Both the position numbers and the translations under genes were made by a program. The notes under the pieces are model-generated. The model had not been told where the DNA came from. It made no database searches and worked only from the letters and a program-made list of their open reading frames with translations. From positions 1 to 64,000 of the forward strand of contig JBKJRC010000012.1 of NCBI GenBank assembly GCA_046594915.1: a stretch of DNA of 64,000 nt. Direction: 5' to 3'. Position 1 is the first letter of the stretch; every line of letters starts with the position of its first letter. This stretch comes from Methylotenera_A sp046594915. Lineage in GTDB: Bacteria; Pseudomonadota; Gammaproteobacteria; Burkholderiales; Methylophilaceae. Below, piece after piece: positions 52,392 through 61,908 of the stretch.

Positions 52392-54554
52392 ATGCTAAAA
52401 GTCGTAGAGCCAGCAACCAAATTACAAGAAAATACTGCCATTGAAATTCCACTTCAATCAGTGTCATTGGATATTTGGGATAAAAAATATCGGCTTAAAG
52501 CAAAAAATGGCGACTATGTTGATCAAAATATGGATGATTCTTACTCGCGTGTTGCGCGTGCGTTGGCGGACGTTGAAAAAGAGCCGCAGCGTGAAGAATG
52601 GCATGAAAAATTCCTATGGGCGCTGCGCCGCGGCGCAATTCCAGCAGGTCGCATTACTTCTAACGCAGGTGCGCTAGAGCATAAACCAGCCACTTCAACC
52701 ATTAACTGCACGGTTTCTGGCGTGGTAGAAGACAGTATGGATAATATTTTAGGCAAAGTGCACGAGGCAGGATTAACCCTAAAAGCTGGTTGCGGCATTG
52801 GTTACGAGTTTTCTACCTTGCGTCCAAAAGGTGCATTTGTTGCAGGCGCGGGTGCTTACACTAGCGGTCCGCTAAGCTTTATGGATATCTACGACAAGAT
52901 GTGCTTTACCGTATCTAGCGCGGGTGGCCGCCGCGGGGCGCAAATGGCCACGTTTGATATTTCTCATCCTGATGTGACCGATTTTATTAAAGCCAAACGC
53001 GAAAATGGCCGTTTACGCCAATTCAACTTAAGTTGCTTAATCACCAAAGAATTCATGGAGGCGGTAAAAGCCGATGCAGAATGGAAATTAGCTTTCCCCG
53101 TGACTGAAAAAGAAGCGATTGTGGATGGCTTAAACACTAATGACGTGACGCAAGTAGTGTGGCGCGAGTGGCCAGTGAAAGGTAAGTATTTAACTCACAC
53201 TACAGGTTTAGATGCAGGAAAAGTCGCTTGTCGCGTATACAAAACCATCAAAGCGCGCCGTTTGTGGGATGTGATTATGAGCAGCACTTACGATTTTGCC
53301 GAGCCAGGTTTTATCCTGATTGACCGCGTGAATGAAATGAACAATAACTGGTTCTGCGAAAATATCCGCGCAACCAATCCATGCGGCGAGCAACCATTGC
53401 CGCCTTATGGCGCTTGTTTGTTGGGCTCAGTTAACCTAACCAAATTCGTTAAAAAACCATTCACCGACGAAGCCTATTTTGACTGGACGGAATACCGCGA
53501 AGTGGTGGCGATTTTCACCCGCATGTTAGATAACGTGGTTGAAATCAATGGCTTACCGTTGCAACAACAACGCGATGAAATCGCCCGCAAACGCCGTCAC
53601 GGTATGGGTTATTTGGGTTTAGGTTCAAGTTTAACCATGATGAAAATGAAATATGGCGAAGAAGAATCGATTAAGTTTACCGATGAAGTGACACGCGTGA
53701 TGGCAGAAGTAGGCTGGGAAATCGGCGTGCAACTGGCGGATGAAAAAGGCGCTGCGCCTATTATGGAAGAGAAGTTTGAAGTCACCGCCGATATGTTGGC
53801 AAAACGCCCCGAAATGGCGGCAGATGGCATTAAAGTGGGTAGCAAAGTGACTGGCAAAGTGTTGCTGGGTAAATATAGCCGCTACATGCAGCAATTTCCA
53901 GAAGGCTTGCGTAATCAAATCGCTACAAAAGGCGTGCGTTTTACGCACCATAGCTCAATCGCGCCAACTGGCACTATTTCATTGAGTTTGGCTAACAACG
54001 CCAGCAATGGTATTGAGCCAAGTTTTGCGCATCATTACGCGCGGAATGTGATTCGCGAAGGCAAAAAATCCAAAGAGAAAGTCGATGTATTCTCTTACGA
54101 ATTATTGGCATATCGCGAGTTAATTAACCCAAAAGCAATGCCATTTTCTGAAAAAGAAGATGAAAAATTGCCCGATTATTTCTTGGATTCTTCCACCATT
54201 ATGGCAAAAGCGCATGTGGATATTCAAGCCGCATCACAAAAATGGATTGATAGCTCAATTTCAAAAACCATTAACGTGCCAACCGATTACGATTTTGAAG
54301 ATTTTAAAAACATTTATCTTTACGCGTACGACAAAGGCTTAAAAGGTTGCACAACGTTTAGATTTAACCCAGAAGCTTTCCAGGGCGTGTTGGTGACTGA
54401 AAAAGATTTGGAAAATACCACCTACAAATTTACGCTGGATGACGGCACTGAATTGGAAGTAAAAGGTAACGAAGAGATTGAGTATGATGGTGAGATTCAC
54501 TCAGCAGCGAATTTGTATGATGCACTAAAAGAAGGCTATTACGGAAAGTTTTAA
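52392..54554 (+). CDS. nrdJa: adenosylcobalamin-dependent ribonucleotide reductase, catalytic part
   Basis: Class II RNR, which makes deoxyribonucleotides using coenzyme B12 and needs no oxygen. The 720-residue protein has the N-terminal redox Cys in STINCTVSG, the GAGCGIGYEF-like loop (LKAGCGIGYEF), AGGRRGAQMATFDISHPD, the active-site stretch NPCGEQPLPPYGACLLGSVNL, and RRHGMGYLGLG. It lacks the C-terminal cysteine tail, which sits in the separate gene at 54742, as in the split NrdJa/NrdJb of Pseudomonas. GGGG precedes the ATG. Control by NrdR is predicted. Confidence 0.93.
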   Translation: MLKVVEPATKLQENTAIEIPLQSVSLDIWDKKYRLKAKNGDYVDQNMDDSYSRVARALADVEKEPQREEWHEKFLWALRRGAIPAGRITSNAGALEHKPATSTINCTVSGVVEDSMDNILGKVHEAGLTLKAGCGIGYEFSTLRPKGAFVAGAGAYTSGPLSFMDIYDKMCFTVSSAGGRRGAQMATFDISHPDVTDFIKAKRENGRLRQFNLSCLITKEFMEAVKADAEWKLAFPVTEKEAIVDGLNTNDVTQVVWREWPVKGKYLTHTTGLDAGKVACRVYKTIKARRLWDVIMSSTYDFAEPGFILIDRVNEMNNNWFCENIRATNPCGEQPLPPYGACLLGSVNLTKFVKKPFTDEAYFDWTEYREVVAIFTRMLDNVVEINGLPLQQQRDEIARKRRHGMGYLGLGSSLTMMKMKYGEEESIKFTDEVTRVMAEVGWEIGVQLADEKGAAPIMEEKFEVTADMLAKRPEMAADGIKVGSKVTGKVLLGKYSRYMQQFPEGLRNQIATKGVRFTHHSSIAPTGTISLSLANNASNGIEPSFAHHYARNVIREGKKSKEKVDVFSYELLAYRELINPKAMPFSEKEDEKLPDYFLDSSTIMAKAHVDIQAASQKWIDSSISKTINVPTDYDFEDFKNIYLYAYDKGLKGCTTFRFNPEAFQGVLVTEKDLENTTYKFTLDDGTELEVKGNEEIEYDGEIHSAANLYDALKEGYYGKF

Positions 54555-54596
54555 ATTTAACTGATTAAAACGACTGCACTCACGATTGCGTTGTTA

Positions 54597-54653
54597 AAAA
54601 ATGGTTTTAAATCCTCATGTACTACTTGTACATTCCGGTTCAAAACCGTTTTT
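54597..54653. repeat. long-range palindrome between nrdJa and nrdJb
   Basis: AAAAATGGTTTT (54597-54608) faces AAAACCGTTTTT (54642-54653), with an inner ATGTAC (54617-54622) / GTACAT (54628-54633). Flanks include TTCGCCTTGCACTTGC, so the whole 54590-54680 block looks like a dispersed intergenic repeat. It does not end in a T-run outside the stem in the plus direction. It may be a processing hairpin or a repeat element. Confidence 0.7.
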
Positions 54654-54741
54654 CGCCTTGCACTTGCATCGCTTGTAGGGTTTTAATTTAGCTAAATTAA
54701 TATGAAAAATTGTGAGGGCAAAAGCCCACAGGAGAAATAAA

Positions 54742-55446
54742 ATGGCAGTGAAAATTGAAAAGAAAATTACAGGCTACGCGCTAGTAAATGAACAAGACAA
54801 AATTGATGCAGCAGCAAAAGCCACTGAATTAAAAGACTTAAATGCAAAAATCGTACAGATTGGCGAACCGCTAGACCGCCCAGAAAAAATCACAGGCAGC
54901 ACATACAAAGTAAAAACGCCAGTCACTGAGCATGCGCTTTATATCACCATTAACGATGTAGTAATGAACGAAGGTACTCCACAAGAGCATCGCCGCCCAT
55001 TTGAGATTTTTATCAACTCTAAAAACATGGATCACTTTCAATGGATTGTGGCGCTAACCCGCGTTATGTCCGCTGTGTTCCGTAAAGGTGGCGACGTTAC
55101 TTTCCTAGTTGAGGAACTGAAAAGTGTATTTGAACCAAGTGGCGGCTACTTTAAAAAAGGCGGCAAATTTGTGCCGAGTTTGGTGGCAGAGATTGGCGAA
55201 GTGGTTGAACAGCATCTTCAATCAATTGGCATGCTTAAAAAAATAGGCTTAGATGAGCATCAGCAAAAATTGGTGGATGAAAAACGTGTTGAATACCATA
55301 CAAAACATGCTAAACCAAATGAAGAAATGAATGCAGAAGGCTTTCCTAAAAGTGCGCAACTTTGCCACAAATGCCAAACCAAAGCCGCGATTGTGATGGA
55401 TGGTTGTTTAACTTGTTTGAATTGTGGTGAGAGTAAGTGCGGTTAA
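54742..55446 (+). CDS. nrdJb: class II ribonucleotide reductase, C-terminal subunit NrdJb
   Basis: The 234-residue partner of NrdJa. It carries the Fe-S/Zn-like C-terminal cysteines CHKCQTKAAIVMDGCLTCLNCGESKC, which re-reduce the active site. Before them lie ITINDVVMNEGTPQEHRRPFEIFI and ALTRVMSAVFRKGGDVTFLVEELK, found at the end of single-chain class II enzymes. The ATG at 54742 has AGGAG at a good distance; the frame start at 54712 is rejected. It is 187 bp after nrdJa with a palindromic block between them, so the two may be expressed at different levels. Confidence 0.92.
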   Translation: MAVKIEKKITGYALVNEQDKIDAAAKATELKDLNAKIVQIGEPLDRPEKITGSTYKVKTPVTEHALYITINDVVMNEGTPQEHRRPFEIFINSKNMDHFQWIVALTRVMSAVFRKGGDVTFLVEELKSVFEPSGGYFKKGGKFVPSLVAEIGEVVEQHLQSIGMLKKIGLDEHQQKLVDEKRVEYHTKHAKPNEEMNAEGFPKSAQLCHKCQTKAAIVMDGCLTCLNCGESKCG

Positions 55447-55564
55447 AATAAGTGTTGATTTTTCTGTTTACTTGTTTGTATGATGAACTTGGAAAATGCC
55501 CAATTAAGTAACCAATTTTTTCATTTTTACCCTCAAAATTGATTACTTAGTATAACCTATTGGA

Positions 55565-56434
55565 TTAGCGTATAAACAATACATTAGTTTGGCTAACAAT
55601 CTTGCTTAGATGAACTGATGCACCAGCTCTTCCATCATCGGTCATATAAAAAGAATTTAAACCAGCAGCTTCCATCATTGTTGACAGTTCAATTAAGTCA
55701 TCTGAATCAAGCCACTCTGGACTAATTTCAATAATTGCGTGATCAACAACTTTAAGCGTTTTTGTGAGGCCTTTTAATGCATCTATTTCGCAACCTTCTA
55801 CGTCCATTTTCAAAAATATCTTACCAAAAAGGTTTTCTTTAGCTAAGATTTCATCTCCAATTTCAACTTTTACTTCCATAGATGTGTTGAAGGCATCTTT
55901 TGGCGACGGGGTACGTAGTGTAGCTCCACCACTATGATTGGAATCCATATTCAACAAAAAAGTCCCTTTCGAATTCCCCAAACCAATTGGAAAAATCTTT
56001 AAGTTTTTAAGTTTTTGCTGAAATGCTAACGCTTCAACTCGCTTTACAAGATCTATGTTTGGCTCAAATGCTATAACTCTTCCAGCTGGACCCACTAATT
56101 TAGCGGCAGGAATTGAAACATGTCCAACATTCATTCCTACATCTATAAGTGTGTCGCCAACTTTTAACTCTCTTACTAAGTAATTTTCAACCTCTTCTTC
56201 ATAAAAAACTCCGCACCAATAATAACTTTGATGGACATAAATATATGGATCACAAAGTACATTTACCCCCACAAGGCGGGCGGGTCTTGAGACAAGCTCT
56301 GACGGCAATATTCGTCGATCCATCAAGAAGGGTGTGACTTTAGTGTAAAAAAAACTTCTCAGCTTGCGTGAAGGCAACCTTGGAGCAATGACATGACCAA
56401 TTAGTATGCCCAATTTTTTAATACATAACTTCAT
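55565..56434 (-). CDS. FkbM family methyltransferase
   Basis: A 289-residue SAM-dependent methyltransferase. The SAM motif is DTLIDVGMNVGHVSIPAAKLVG, the acidic strand is VIAFEPN and the family's FLKMDVEGCEIDALKGL segment is present. FkbM-type enzymes methylate hydroxyls on polyketides or surface sugars; here the substrate is unknown. The gene is richer in A+T and uses rarer codons than the neighbours and has no functional partner nearby, so acquisition by transfer is likely. It lies convergent to nrdJb and upstream of glmS on the same strand. Confidence 0.85.
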   Translation of the reverse strand: MKLCIKKLGILIGHVIAPRLPSRKLRSFFYTKVTPFLMDRRILPSELVSRPARLVGVNVLCDPYIYVHQSYYWCGVFYEEEVENYLVRELKVGDTLIDVGMNVGHVSIPAAKLVGPAGRVIAFEPNIDLVKRVEALAFQQKLKNLKIFPIGLGNSKGTFLLNMDSNHSGGATLRTPSPKDAFNTSMEVKVEIGDEILAKENLFGKIFLKMDVEGCEIDALKGLTKTLKVVDHAIIEISPEWLDSDDLIELSTMMEAAGLNSFYMTDDGRAGASVHLSKIVSQTNVLFIR

Positions 56435-56512
56435 AAGATTCCCTTCAATTCAGAATTTAATTCCAATTCTAAGACATTTTATTAGTGAAAAATTAAGTAC
56501 AGATTTACGCTA

Positions 56513-58357
56513 TCACTCCACCGTCACACTCTTAGCCAAATTCCTAGGCTTATCCACATCCGTTCCTTTTAACAAAGCCGCGTGATACGCCAGCAATTGC
56601 ACCGGAATAGTATGCAGAATAGGGGAGAGTACGCCTACATGGCGCGGGGTTCGAATCACGTGCACGCCATCGGATTCGGTAAAGTGGCTATCAGCATCGG
56701 CAAATACAAATAGCTCGCCGCCCCGTGCTTTTACTTCTTGCATATTGGATTTCACTTTTTCTAGTAAGGCATCATTGGGCGCAATCACCACCACTGGCAT
56801 ATTGCTATCTACTAATGCCAAAGGGCCATGTTTTAACTCGCCTGCGGGATACGCTTCTGCGTGGATATAAGAGATTTCTTTGAGTTTAAGCGCGCCTTCC
56901 ATGGCGATTGGGTAGTGCACGCCGCGGCCTAAAAATAGCGCGTGTTCTTTGTCACCAAAGCGTTTTGCCCATTCGCGTATCTGCGGCTCTAAATTCAAGG
57001 CAAACTGCACGCTGCCAGCTAGCTGGCGTAATGCGCCTAAGTATTCTTGCTCTTTTTGAGGGTTAAGTAGGCCTTTTTGTTTGGCCAAAGTGGCGGCCAA
57101 AACAAACAAAGCCACTAATTGTGTGGTAAACGCTTTGGTAGATGCCACGCCAATCTCTGCGCCTGCGCGCGTGTAGAAAACCAACTGCGATGCACGAGGA
57201 ATCGCACTTTCTTGCACGTTGCAAATACTTAAGCTTAATTGTTGACCCAGCGATTTGGCGTGTTTTAAGGCTTCCATCGTGTCTAACGTTTCGCCCGATT
57301 GCGAAATAGTCACGATAAGTTGATTCGGATTGGGCACCGATTCGCGATAGCGATATTCGCTGGCGATTTCGACATTGCACGGCACTTTTGCAATGCCTTC
57401 CAACCAATATTTGGCGGTTAAGGCGGCATAATAACTAGTACCTGCGGCTAAAATCAATATACTATCCAGCTGATTAAATACTTGTGCCGCGTCTGTGCCA
57501 AACAGCTCTGGCCTAAAAGCGCCATCATCAATTAGCGCTTCAATCGTGTCATTCAATGCAACAGGTTGTTCGTAAATCTCTTTTTGCATAAAGTGGCTGT
57601 AAGGGCCAAGCTCTAAGCTGGCCAGTGAAACATCACTGGTATGTACTTTACGCACGGCTAATTTGCCATCTTTGCCGTAAATGTTGACGGCATCGGTTGT
57701 CAGTGTGGCGACATCGCCATCTTCTAAATAAATCACTCTGCGCGTGACTGAAAGCACCGCAGAAACATCGGATGCAATAAAGTTTTCACCTTCAGCCAAA
57801 CCAATTAATAAAGGACAGCCTAAGCGCGCGCACACCATTAAATCGGGTTCGTTCACCGCAATCACGCTAATCGCAAACGCGCCTGTCAATTCAGCAATTG
57901 CTTCTTTAGTAGCTGTTAGCAAATCGGCTGTTTTTGCATAGTAATGGTGAATTAAGTGCGCAATCACTTCGGTGTCGGTTTGCGAATTAAATTGGTAACC
58001 AAGCGCTTTTAATTTTGCGCGTTGTTCGTCGTGGTTTTCAATAATGCCATTATGCACAACCGCAATTGTTGGGTTGATTTGCGTGGGAGAAACATGTGGA
58101 TGCGCATTGTTTTCGGTGACGCCGCCATGCGTTGCCCAGCGCGTGTGGCCGATGCCAACCAAGCCAGTTAAATTAGCGTCAAGTGCTTTTTCTGTCATCG
58201 CCGCCACGCGACCCACAGCGCGTACACGCTCAATGCCATTGCTATTAAGTACCGCAACGCCTGCCGAATCGTAGCCGCGATATTCTAGGCGACTTAAGCC
58301 TTCTATCAGCGTTGATACGACGTTTCTTTTCGCCACTGCGCCTACAATTCCACACAT
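56513..58357 (-). CDS. glmS: glutamine-fructose-6-phosphate aminotransferase
   Basis: Makes glucosamine-6-phosphate, the first step to UDP-GlcNAc. The 614-residue protein starts MCGIVGAVA, with Cys2 as the amidase nucleophile after Met removal. Then come GLSRLEYRGYDSAGVA, HTRWATHG, two SIS domains (ILAAGTSYYAALTAKYWLEG, LFLGRGVHYPIAMEGALKLKE) and the C-terminal DKPRNLAKSVTVE tail. Complete. glmU lies 65 bp upstream on the same strand, so glmU-glmS form an operon. No glmS ribozyme is expected in this lineage and none is seen. Confidence 0.97.
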   Translation of the reverse strand: MCGIVGAVAKRNVVSTLIEGLSRLEYRGYDSAGVAVLNSNGIERVRAVGRVAAMTEKALDANLTGLVGIGHTRWATHGGVTENNAHPHVSPTQINPTIAVVHNGIIENHDEQRAKLKALGYQFNSQTDTEVIAHLIHHYYAKTADLLTATKEAIAELTGAFAISVIAVNEPDLMVCARLGCPLLIGLAEGENFIASDVSAVLSVTRRVIYLEDGDVATLTTDAVNIYGKDGKLAVRKVHTSDVSLASLELGPYSHFMQKEIYEQPVALNDTIEALIDDGAFRPELFGTDAAQVFNQLDSILILAAGTSYYAALTAKYWLEGIAKVPCNVEIASEYRYRESVPNPNQLIVTISQSGETLDTMEALKHAKSLGQQLSLSICNVQESAIPRASQLVFYTRAGAEIGVASTKAFTTQLVALFVLAATLAKQKGLLNPQKEQEYLGALRQLAGSVQFALNLEPQIREWAKRFGDKEHALFLGRGVHYPIAMEGALKLKEISYIHAEAYPAGELKHGPLALVDSNMPVVVIAPNDALLEKVKSNMQEVKARGGELFVFADADSHFTESDGVHVIRTPRHVGVLSPILHTIPVQLLAYHAALLKGTDVDKPRNLAKSVTVE

Positions 58358-58422
58358 AGTGATTCTTTCTGCTTTTTAATTTTTGCGGTTTAATTCAAAT
58401 GGCGTTACTTTGAATCCGTGTT

Positions 58423-59802
58423 TTAATCGGTCTTTTTTATTTTGACAGGACGTTGCCAGCCCGCAATGCTTTTTTGCTCTTTGGCTCGACAAAAAGTTAA
58501 CGCATCGGCAGGCGCATTTTTTGTAATGGTGGAACCTGCGGCAATCGTTGCATTTTTACCAATTGTCACTGGCGCAATTAACTGTGAATCGGAGCCAATA
58601 AACGCGCCATCTTCAATTATGGTTCTAAATTTGTTGGCGCCATCGTAATTGCAAGTAATCGTACCTGCACCAATATTAACGTTTTTGCCTATAATAGCAT
58701 CACCGATATAGCTCAAGTGATTGATTTTACTGCCGATATCTACTTGCGCATTTTTAAGCTCAACAAAATTACCAATATGCGTATCTTCCGCTAGTGTAGT
58801 GCCTGGCCGTAAGCGTGCATATGGCCCGATGCGACTATTTGCGCCGATTTCAGCGTTATCGATATGCGTAAAAGCGGCGATTTGTGTGTTGGCGGCAATG
58901 CTTGCGTTTTTAATGACGCAGTTGGCAGCGATTTTGACGTTATCGCCTAGCTTGACATCGCCTTCAAACACGCAATTCACATCGATTTCTACATCGCGGC
59001 CGCAGCTAAGTATGCCGCGAATATCTAATCTAGCAGCGTCTTTTAGCGTAACGCCTTGCTGTAACAATTGTTGCGCGATGCGGGTTTGATATACACGCTC
59101 GATTTGGCTTAAATCTACTTTAGAGTTAATGCCTGTCACCGACCATTCATCTACGGTGATTTCTGCAATCACATTAGTTTTGTCTTTAACTGCATATTCC
59201 ACAATATCGGTTAGGTAATACTCACCTTGCGCATTATTGTTGCTTAAGCGACTTAACCAGTTTCTAAGCTGAATATTTGGCATCGCCATAATGCCAGTAT
59301 TCACCTCGCTAATTTTGCGTTGTATTTCTGTCGCGTCTTTATGTTCCACGATTGCGCTGACTGATTGGTTATTGCGTACGATTCGGCCGTAACCAGTTGG
59401 ATCTGCTTTATTAAACGACAAAATCGCCAGTTGATTATTGGCATTTTTAATCAGTTTTTCACAGGTATGTATATCGACTAAAGGCACATCGCCCAGCATA
59501 ATCAAGGTATTTGCATCATCATCCAAATGTGGCGCGGCTTGTTGTACCGCATGCCCTGTGCCTAATTGCTCTGCCTGATTCACCCAAACGATATTCTCAT
59601 GCGCAAATGCTTGACGCACAATTTCGCCGCCATAGCCATATACAACAATGATTTTTTGCGGATTCAACGCTTTTGCACAATCGATAACATGCGCCAAAAT
59701 CGGTTTTCCACCTATTTCGTGCAGCACCTTTGGTTTGTTTGAATGCATGCGTGTACCTTTGCCGGCAGCGAGAATAACGATATTGAGTGTTTTTGTGGGC
59801 AT
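58423..59802 (-). CDS. glmU: bifunctional GlcN-1-P acetyltransferase / GlcNAc-1-P uridyltransferase
   Basis: Makes UDP-GlcNAc for peptidoglycan and lipopolysaccharide. The 459-residue protein has the N-terminal pyrophosphorylase motif LAAGKGTRMHSNKPKVLHEI, then EQLGTGHAVQQA and GYGRIVRN. The C-terminal left-handed beta-helix (IGPYARLRPGTTLAEDTHIGNFVELKNA, GDAIIGKNVNIGAGTITCNYDG) carries the acetyltransferase. Complete. It lies just after the atpC terminator and just before glmS. Confidence 0.97.
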   Translation of the reverse strand: MPTKTLNIVILAAGKGTRMHSNKPKVLHEIGGKPILAHVIDCAKALNPQKIIVVYGYGGEIVRQAFAHENIVWVNQAEQLGTGHAVQQAAPHLDDDANTLIMLGDVPLVDIHTCEKLIKNANNQLAILSFNKADPTGYGRIVRNNQSVSAIVEHKDATEIQRKISEVNTGIMAMPNIQLRNWLSRLSNNNAQGEYYLTDIVEYAVKDKTNVIAEITVDEWSVTGINSKVDLSQIERVYQTRIAQQLLQQGVTLKDAARLDIRGILSCGRDVEIDVNCVFEGDVKLGDNVKIAANCVIKNASIAANTQIAAFTHIDNAEIGANSRIGPYARLRPGTTLAEDTHIGNFVELKNAQVDIGSKINHLSYIGDAIIGKNVNIGAGTITCNYDGANKFRTIIEDGAFIGSDSQLIAPVTIGKNATIAAGSTITKNAPADALTFCRAKEQKSIAGWQRPVKIKKTD

Positions 59803-59868
59803 TAGTGTATAGAAACTGTTAAAAAAATATTGATAATCAGCATTGTAAAGTATAAAGATGACGCAAAC

Positions 59869-59892
59869 AAAAAAGGCAGCCTAAGCTGCCTT
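59869..59892 (-). terminator. rho-independent terminator of the atp operon
   Basis: On the minus strand AAGGCAGC pairs with GCTGCCTT (59885-59892 with 59873-59880) around a 4-nt loop, followed by a run of six Ts. It lies 23 bp after the atpC stop. Confidence 0.9.
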
Positions 59893-59914
59893 ATTAACCA
59901 CTTTTTTATTGCAA

Positions 59915-60337
59915 TTAATGTTTTTTGCGTAAACGTTCAATGGCTTGAATTTGCGCCATTGCTTCCGATAATTCCGCCTGCGCTTTGGCATAATCCATGT
60001 CTGAAGTACGATTTTTCATCGCTTCCATCGCCGCTTCTTTGGCTGCAATGGCTTTTGCTTCATCTAAATCATGTCCACGCACTGCCGTATCGGCCAGCAC
60101 AGTAATCATGCCCGGTTGCACTTCTAATAAGCCGCCAGAGATAAAAATCACCACTTCTTCAGCGACATCTGCTAATTGAATGCGTAATGCACCTGGCTTA
60201 ATGGTGGTAATCATTGGCGCGTGATTGGGGTAAATACCCACTTCACCAGCACCCGCAGGCGCAACCACAAACTCGGCTTCGCCAGAGAATATGCTTGCTT
60301 CTGCGCTTACTACATCGATATGAACGGTATTTGCCAT
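59915..60337 (-). CDS. atpC: ATP synthase F1 epsilon subunit
   Basis: The small regulatory stalk subunit that couples proton flow to catalysis and can brake ATP hydrolysis. The 140-residue protein starts with the beta-sandwich (VHIDVVSAEASIFSGEAEFVVAPAGAGEVGIYPNHAPMIT) and ends in two helices (ALDEAKAIAAKEAAMEAMK-like, SEAMAQIQAIERLRKKH). It is the last gene of the atp operon, 43 bp after atpD, and is followed by a terminator. Confidence 0.96.
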   Translation of the reverse strand: MANTVHIDVVSAEASIFSGEAEFVVAPAGAGEVGIYPNHAPMITTIKPGALRIQLADVAEEVVIFISGGLLEVQPGMITVLADTAVRGHDLDEAKAIAAKEAAMEAMKNRTSDMDYAKAQAELSEAMAQIQAIERLRKKH

Positions 60338-60380
60338 AAATTTTCTCTTAACTTTTAAAGTTTAATGTTCTAAAAACTTA

Positions 60381-61847
60381 TTAGTTTAAAGTTTTGGCTT
60401 TTTCAACCGCTTCTTCAATACCGCCAACCATATAGAACGCTTGCTCAGGCAAGTGATCATATTCGCCAGCAACAATGGCTTTAAAGCCTTTGATGGTTTC
60501 TTTCAATGGTACGTATTTGCCTGGCGCACCTGTGAAAACCTCCGCCACGTGGAACGGTTGTGACAAGAAACGTTGAATTTTACGAGCGCGACCAACGGCC
60601 AATTTATCTTCTGGAGACAACTCGTCCATACCCAAAATCGCAATAATGTCGCGTAACTCTTTATAACGCTGCAAAGTTTGTTGCACTGAACGTGCTACAT
60701 TGTAATGCTCTTCACCAACGACCAATGGGTCTAATTGACGTGAGCTTGAATCCAATGGATCAACCGCTGGGTAGATACCTAAAGATGCAATGTCACGTGA
60801 CAACACCACGGTTGAGTCCAAATGCTGGAACGTTGTAGCAGGGGATGGATCGGTCAAGTCATCCGCAGGTACATAAACCGCTTGAATAGAGGTAATAGAG
60901 CCTGTTTTAGTTGAAGTAATACGCTCTTGTAAACGGCCCATTTCATCGGCCAATGTTGGTTGGTAACCTACAGCTGAAGGCATACGGCCTAACAATGCAG
61001 ATACTTCAGTACCGGCTAATGTGTAGCGGTAGATATTATCAACGAAGAACAACACGTCACGGCCTTCGTCACGGAATTTTTCAGCCATCGTCAAACCTGA
61101 TAACGCGACACGTAAACGGTTGCCTGGTGGTTCGTTCATTTGACCGAACACCATCGCTACTTTTGATTCTTTCATGTTATCTAGTTTAATCACACCAGCT
61201 TCTGCCATCTCGTGATAGAAGTCGTTACCCTCACGCGTACGCTCACCCACACCTGCAAACACGGATAAACCGGAGTGTTGTTTTGCAATGTTGTTAATCA
61301 ACTCCAACATATTAACGGTTTTACCTACACCCGCACCGCCGAACAAACCCACTTTACCGCCTTTAGCAAACGGGCAAACCAAGTCAATCACCTTAATACC
61401 TGTTTCTAGCAAGTCTACTGAAGGAGAAAGCTCTTCAAAAGTTGGCGCTTTTTGGTGAATCGCACGACGCTCGTCACATTCGATAGGGCCAGCCTCATCA
61501 ATCGGGCGACCCAATACATCCATAATGCGGCCCAGCGTACCAACACCAACTGGCACCGTAATTTGTGAGCCAGTTGATTTAAATGCCGTACCGCGCGCAA
61601 GACCATCAGATGAACCCATCGCAATGGTACGCACAATGCCATCACCTAATTGTTGTTGCACTTCTAAAGTCAAACCCGCTTCGGCTTGGCTAGATTCATC
61701 ATCAATAATCAATGCTTCAAATACATTCGGCATTTGGTCACGTGGAAACTCAACGTCTACCACCGCGCCAATACATTGAACTACTTTACCAATTTTTAAT
61801 TGAGCTTTACCTGCTTTACTCTCGTTTGCTTGATTTGCTTTTACCAT
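60381..61847 (-). CDS. atpD: ATP synthase F1 beta subunit
   Basis: The catalytic subunit of F1. The 488-residue protein has Walker A GGAGVGKTVNMLELI, the catalytic Glu in GVGERTREGND, Walker B VLFFVDNIYRYT, and the DELSEED variant MDELSPEDKL. The N-terminus carries about 20 extra polar residues (MVKANQANESKAGKAQL) before the conserved KIGKVVQCIGAVVDVEFP; an inner start is not obvious. Note that FVDNIYRYT replaces the usual FIDNIYRFT. Part of atpA-G-D-C. Confidence 0.97.
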   Translation of the reverse strand: MVKANQANESKAGKAQLKIGKVVQCIGAVVDVEFPRDQMPNVFEALIIDDESSQAEAGLTLEVQQQLGDGIVRTIAMGSSDGLARGTAFKSTGSQITVPVGVGTLGRIMDVLGRPIDEAGPIECDERRAIHQKAPTFEELSPSVDLLETGIKVIDLVCPFAKGGKVGLFGGAGVGKTVNMLELINNIAKQHSGLSVFAGVGERTREGNDFYHEMAEAGVIKLDNMKESKVAMVFGQMNEPPGNRLRVALSGLTMAEKFRDEGRDVLFFVDNIYRYTLAGTEVSALLGRMPSAVGYQPTLADEMGRLQERITSTKTGSITSIQAVYVPADDLTDPSPATTFQHLDSTVVLSRDIASLGIYPAVDPLDSSSRQLDPLVVGEEHYNVARSVQQTLQRYKELRDIIAILGMDELSPEDKLAVGRARKIQRFLSQPFHVAEVFTGAPGKYVPLKETIKGFKAIVAGEYDHLPEQAFYMVGGIEEAVEKAKTLN

Positions 61848-61908
61848 TTTCTATTCCTAACTTCTTTTAGTCAGATTTAATTAAATTCTTTAATGTGTAT
61901 TGATTAAC

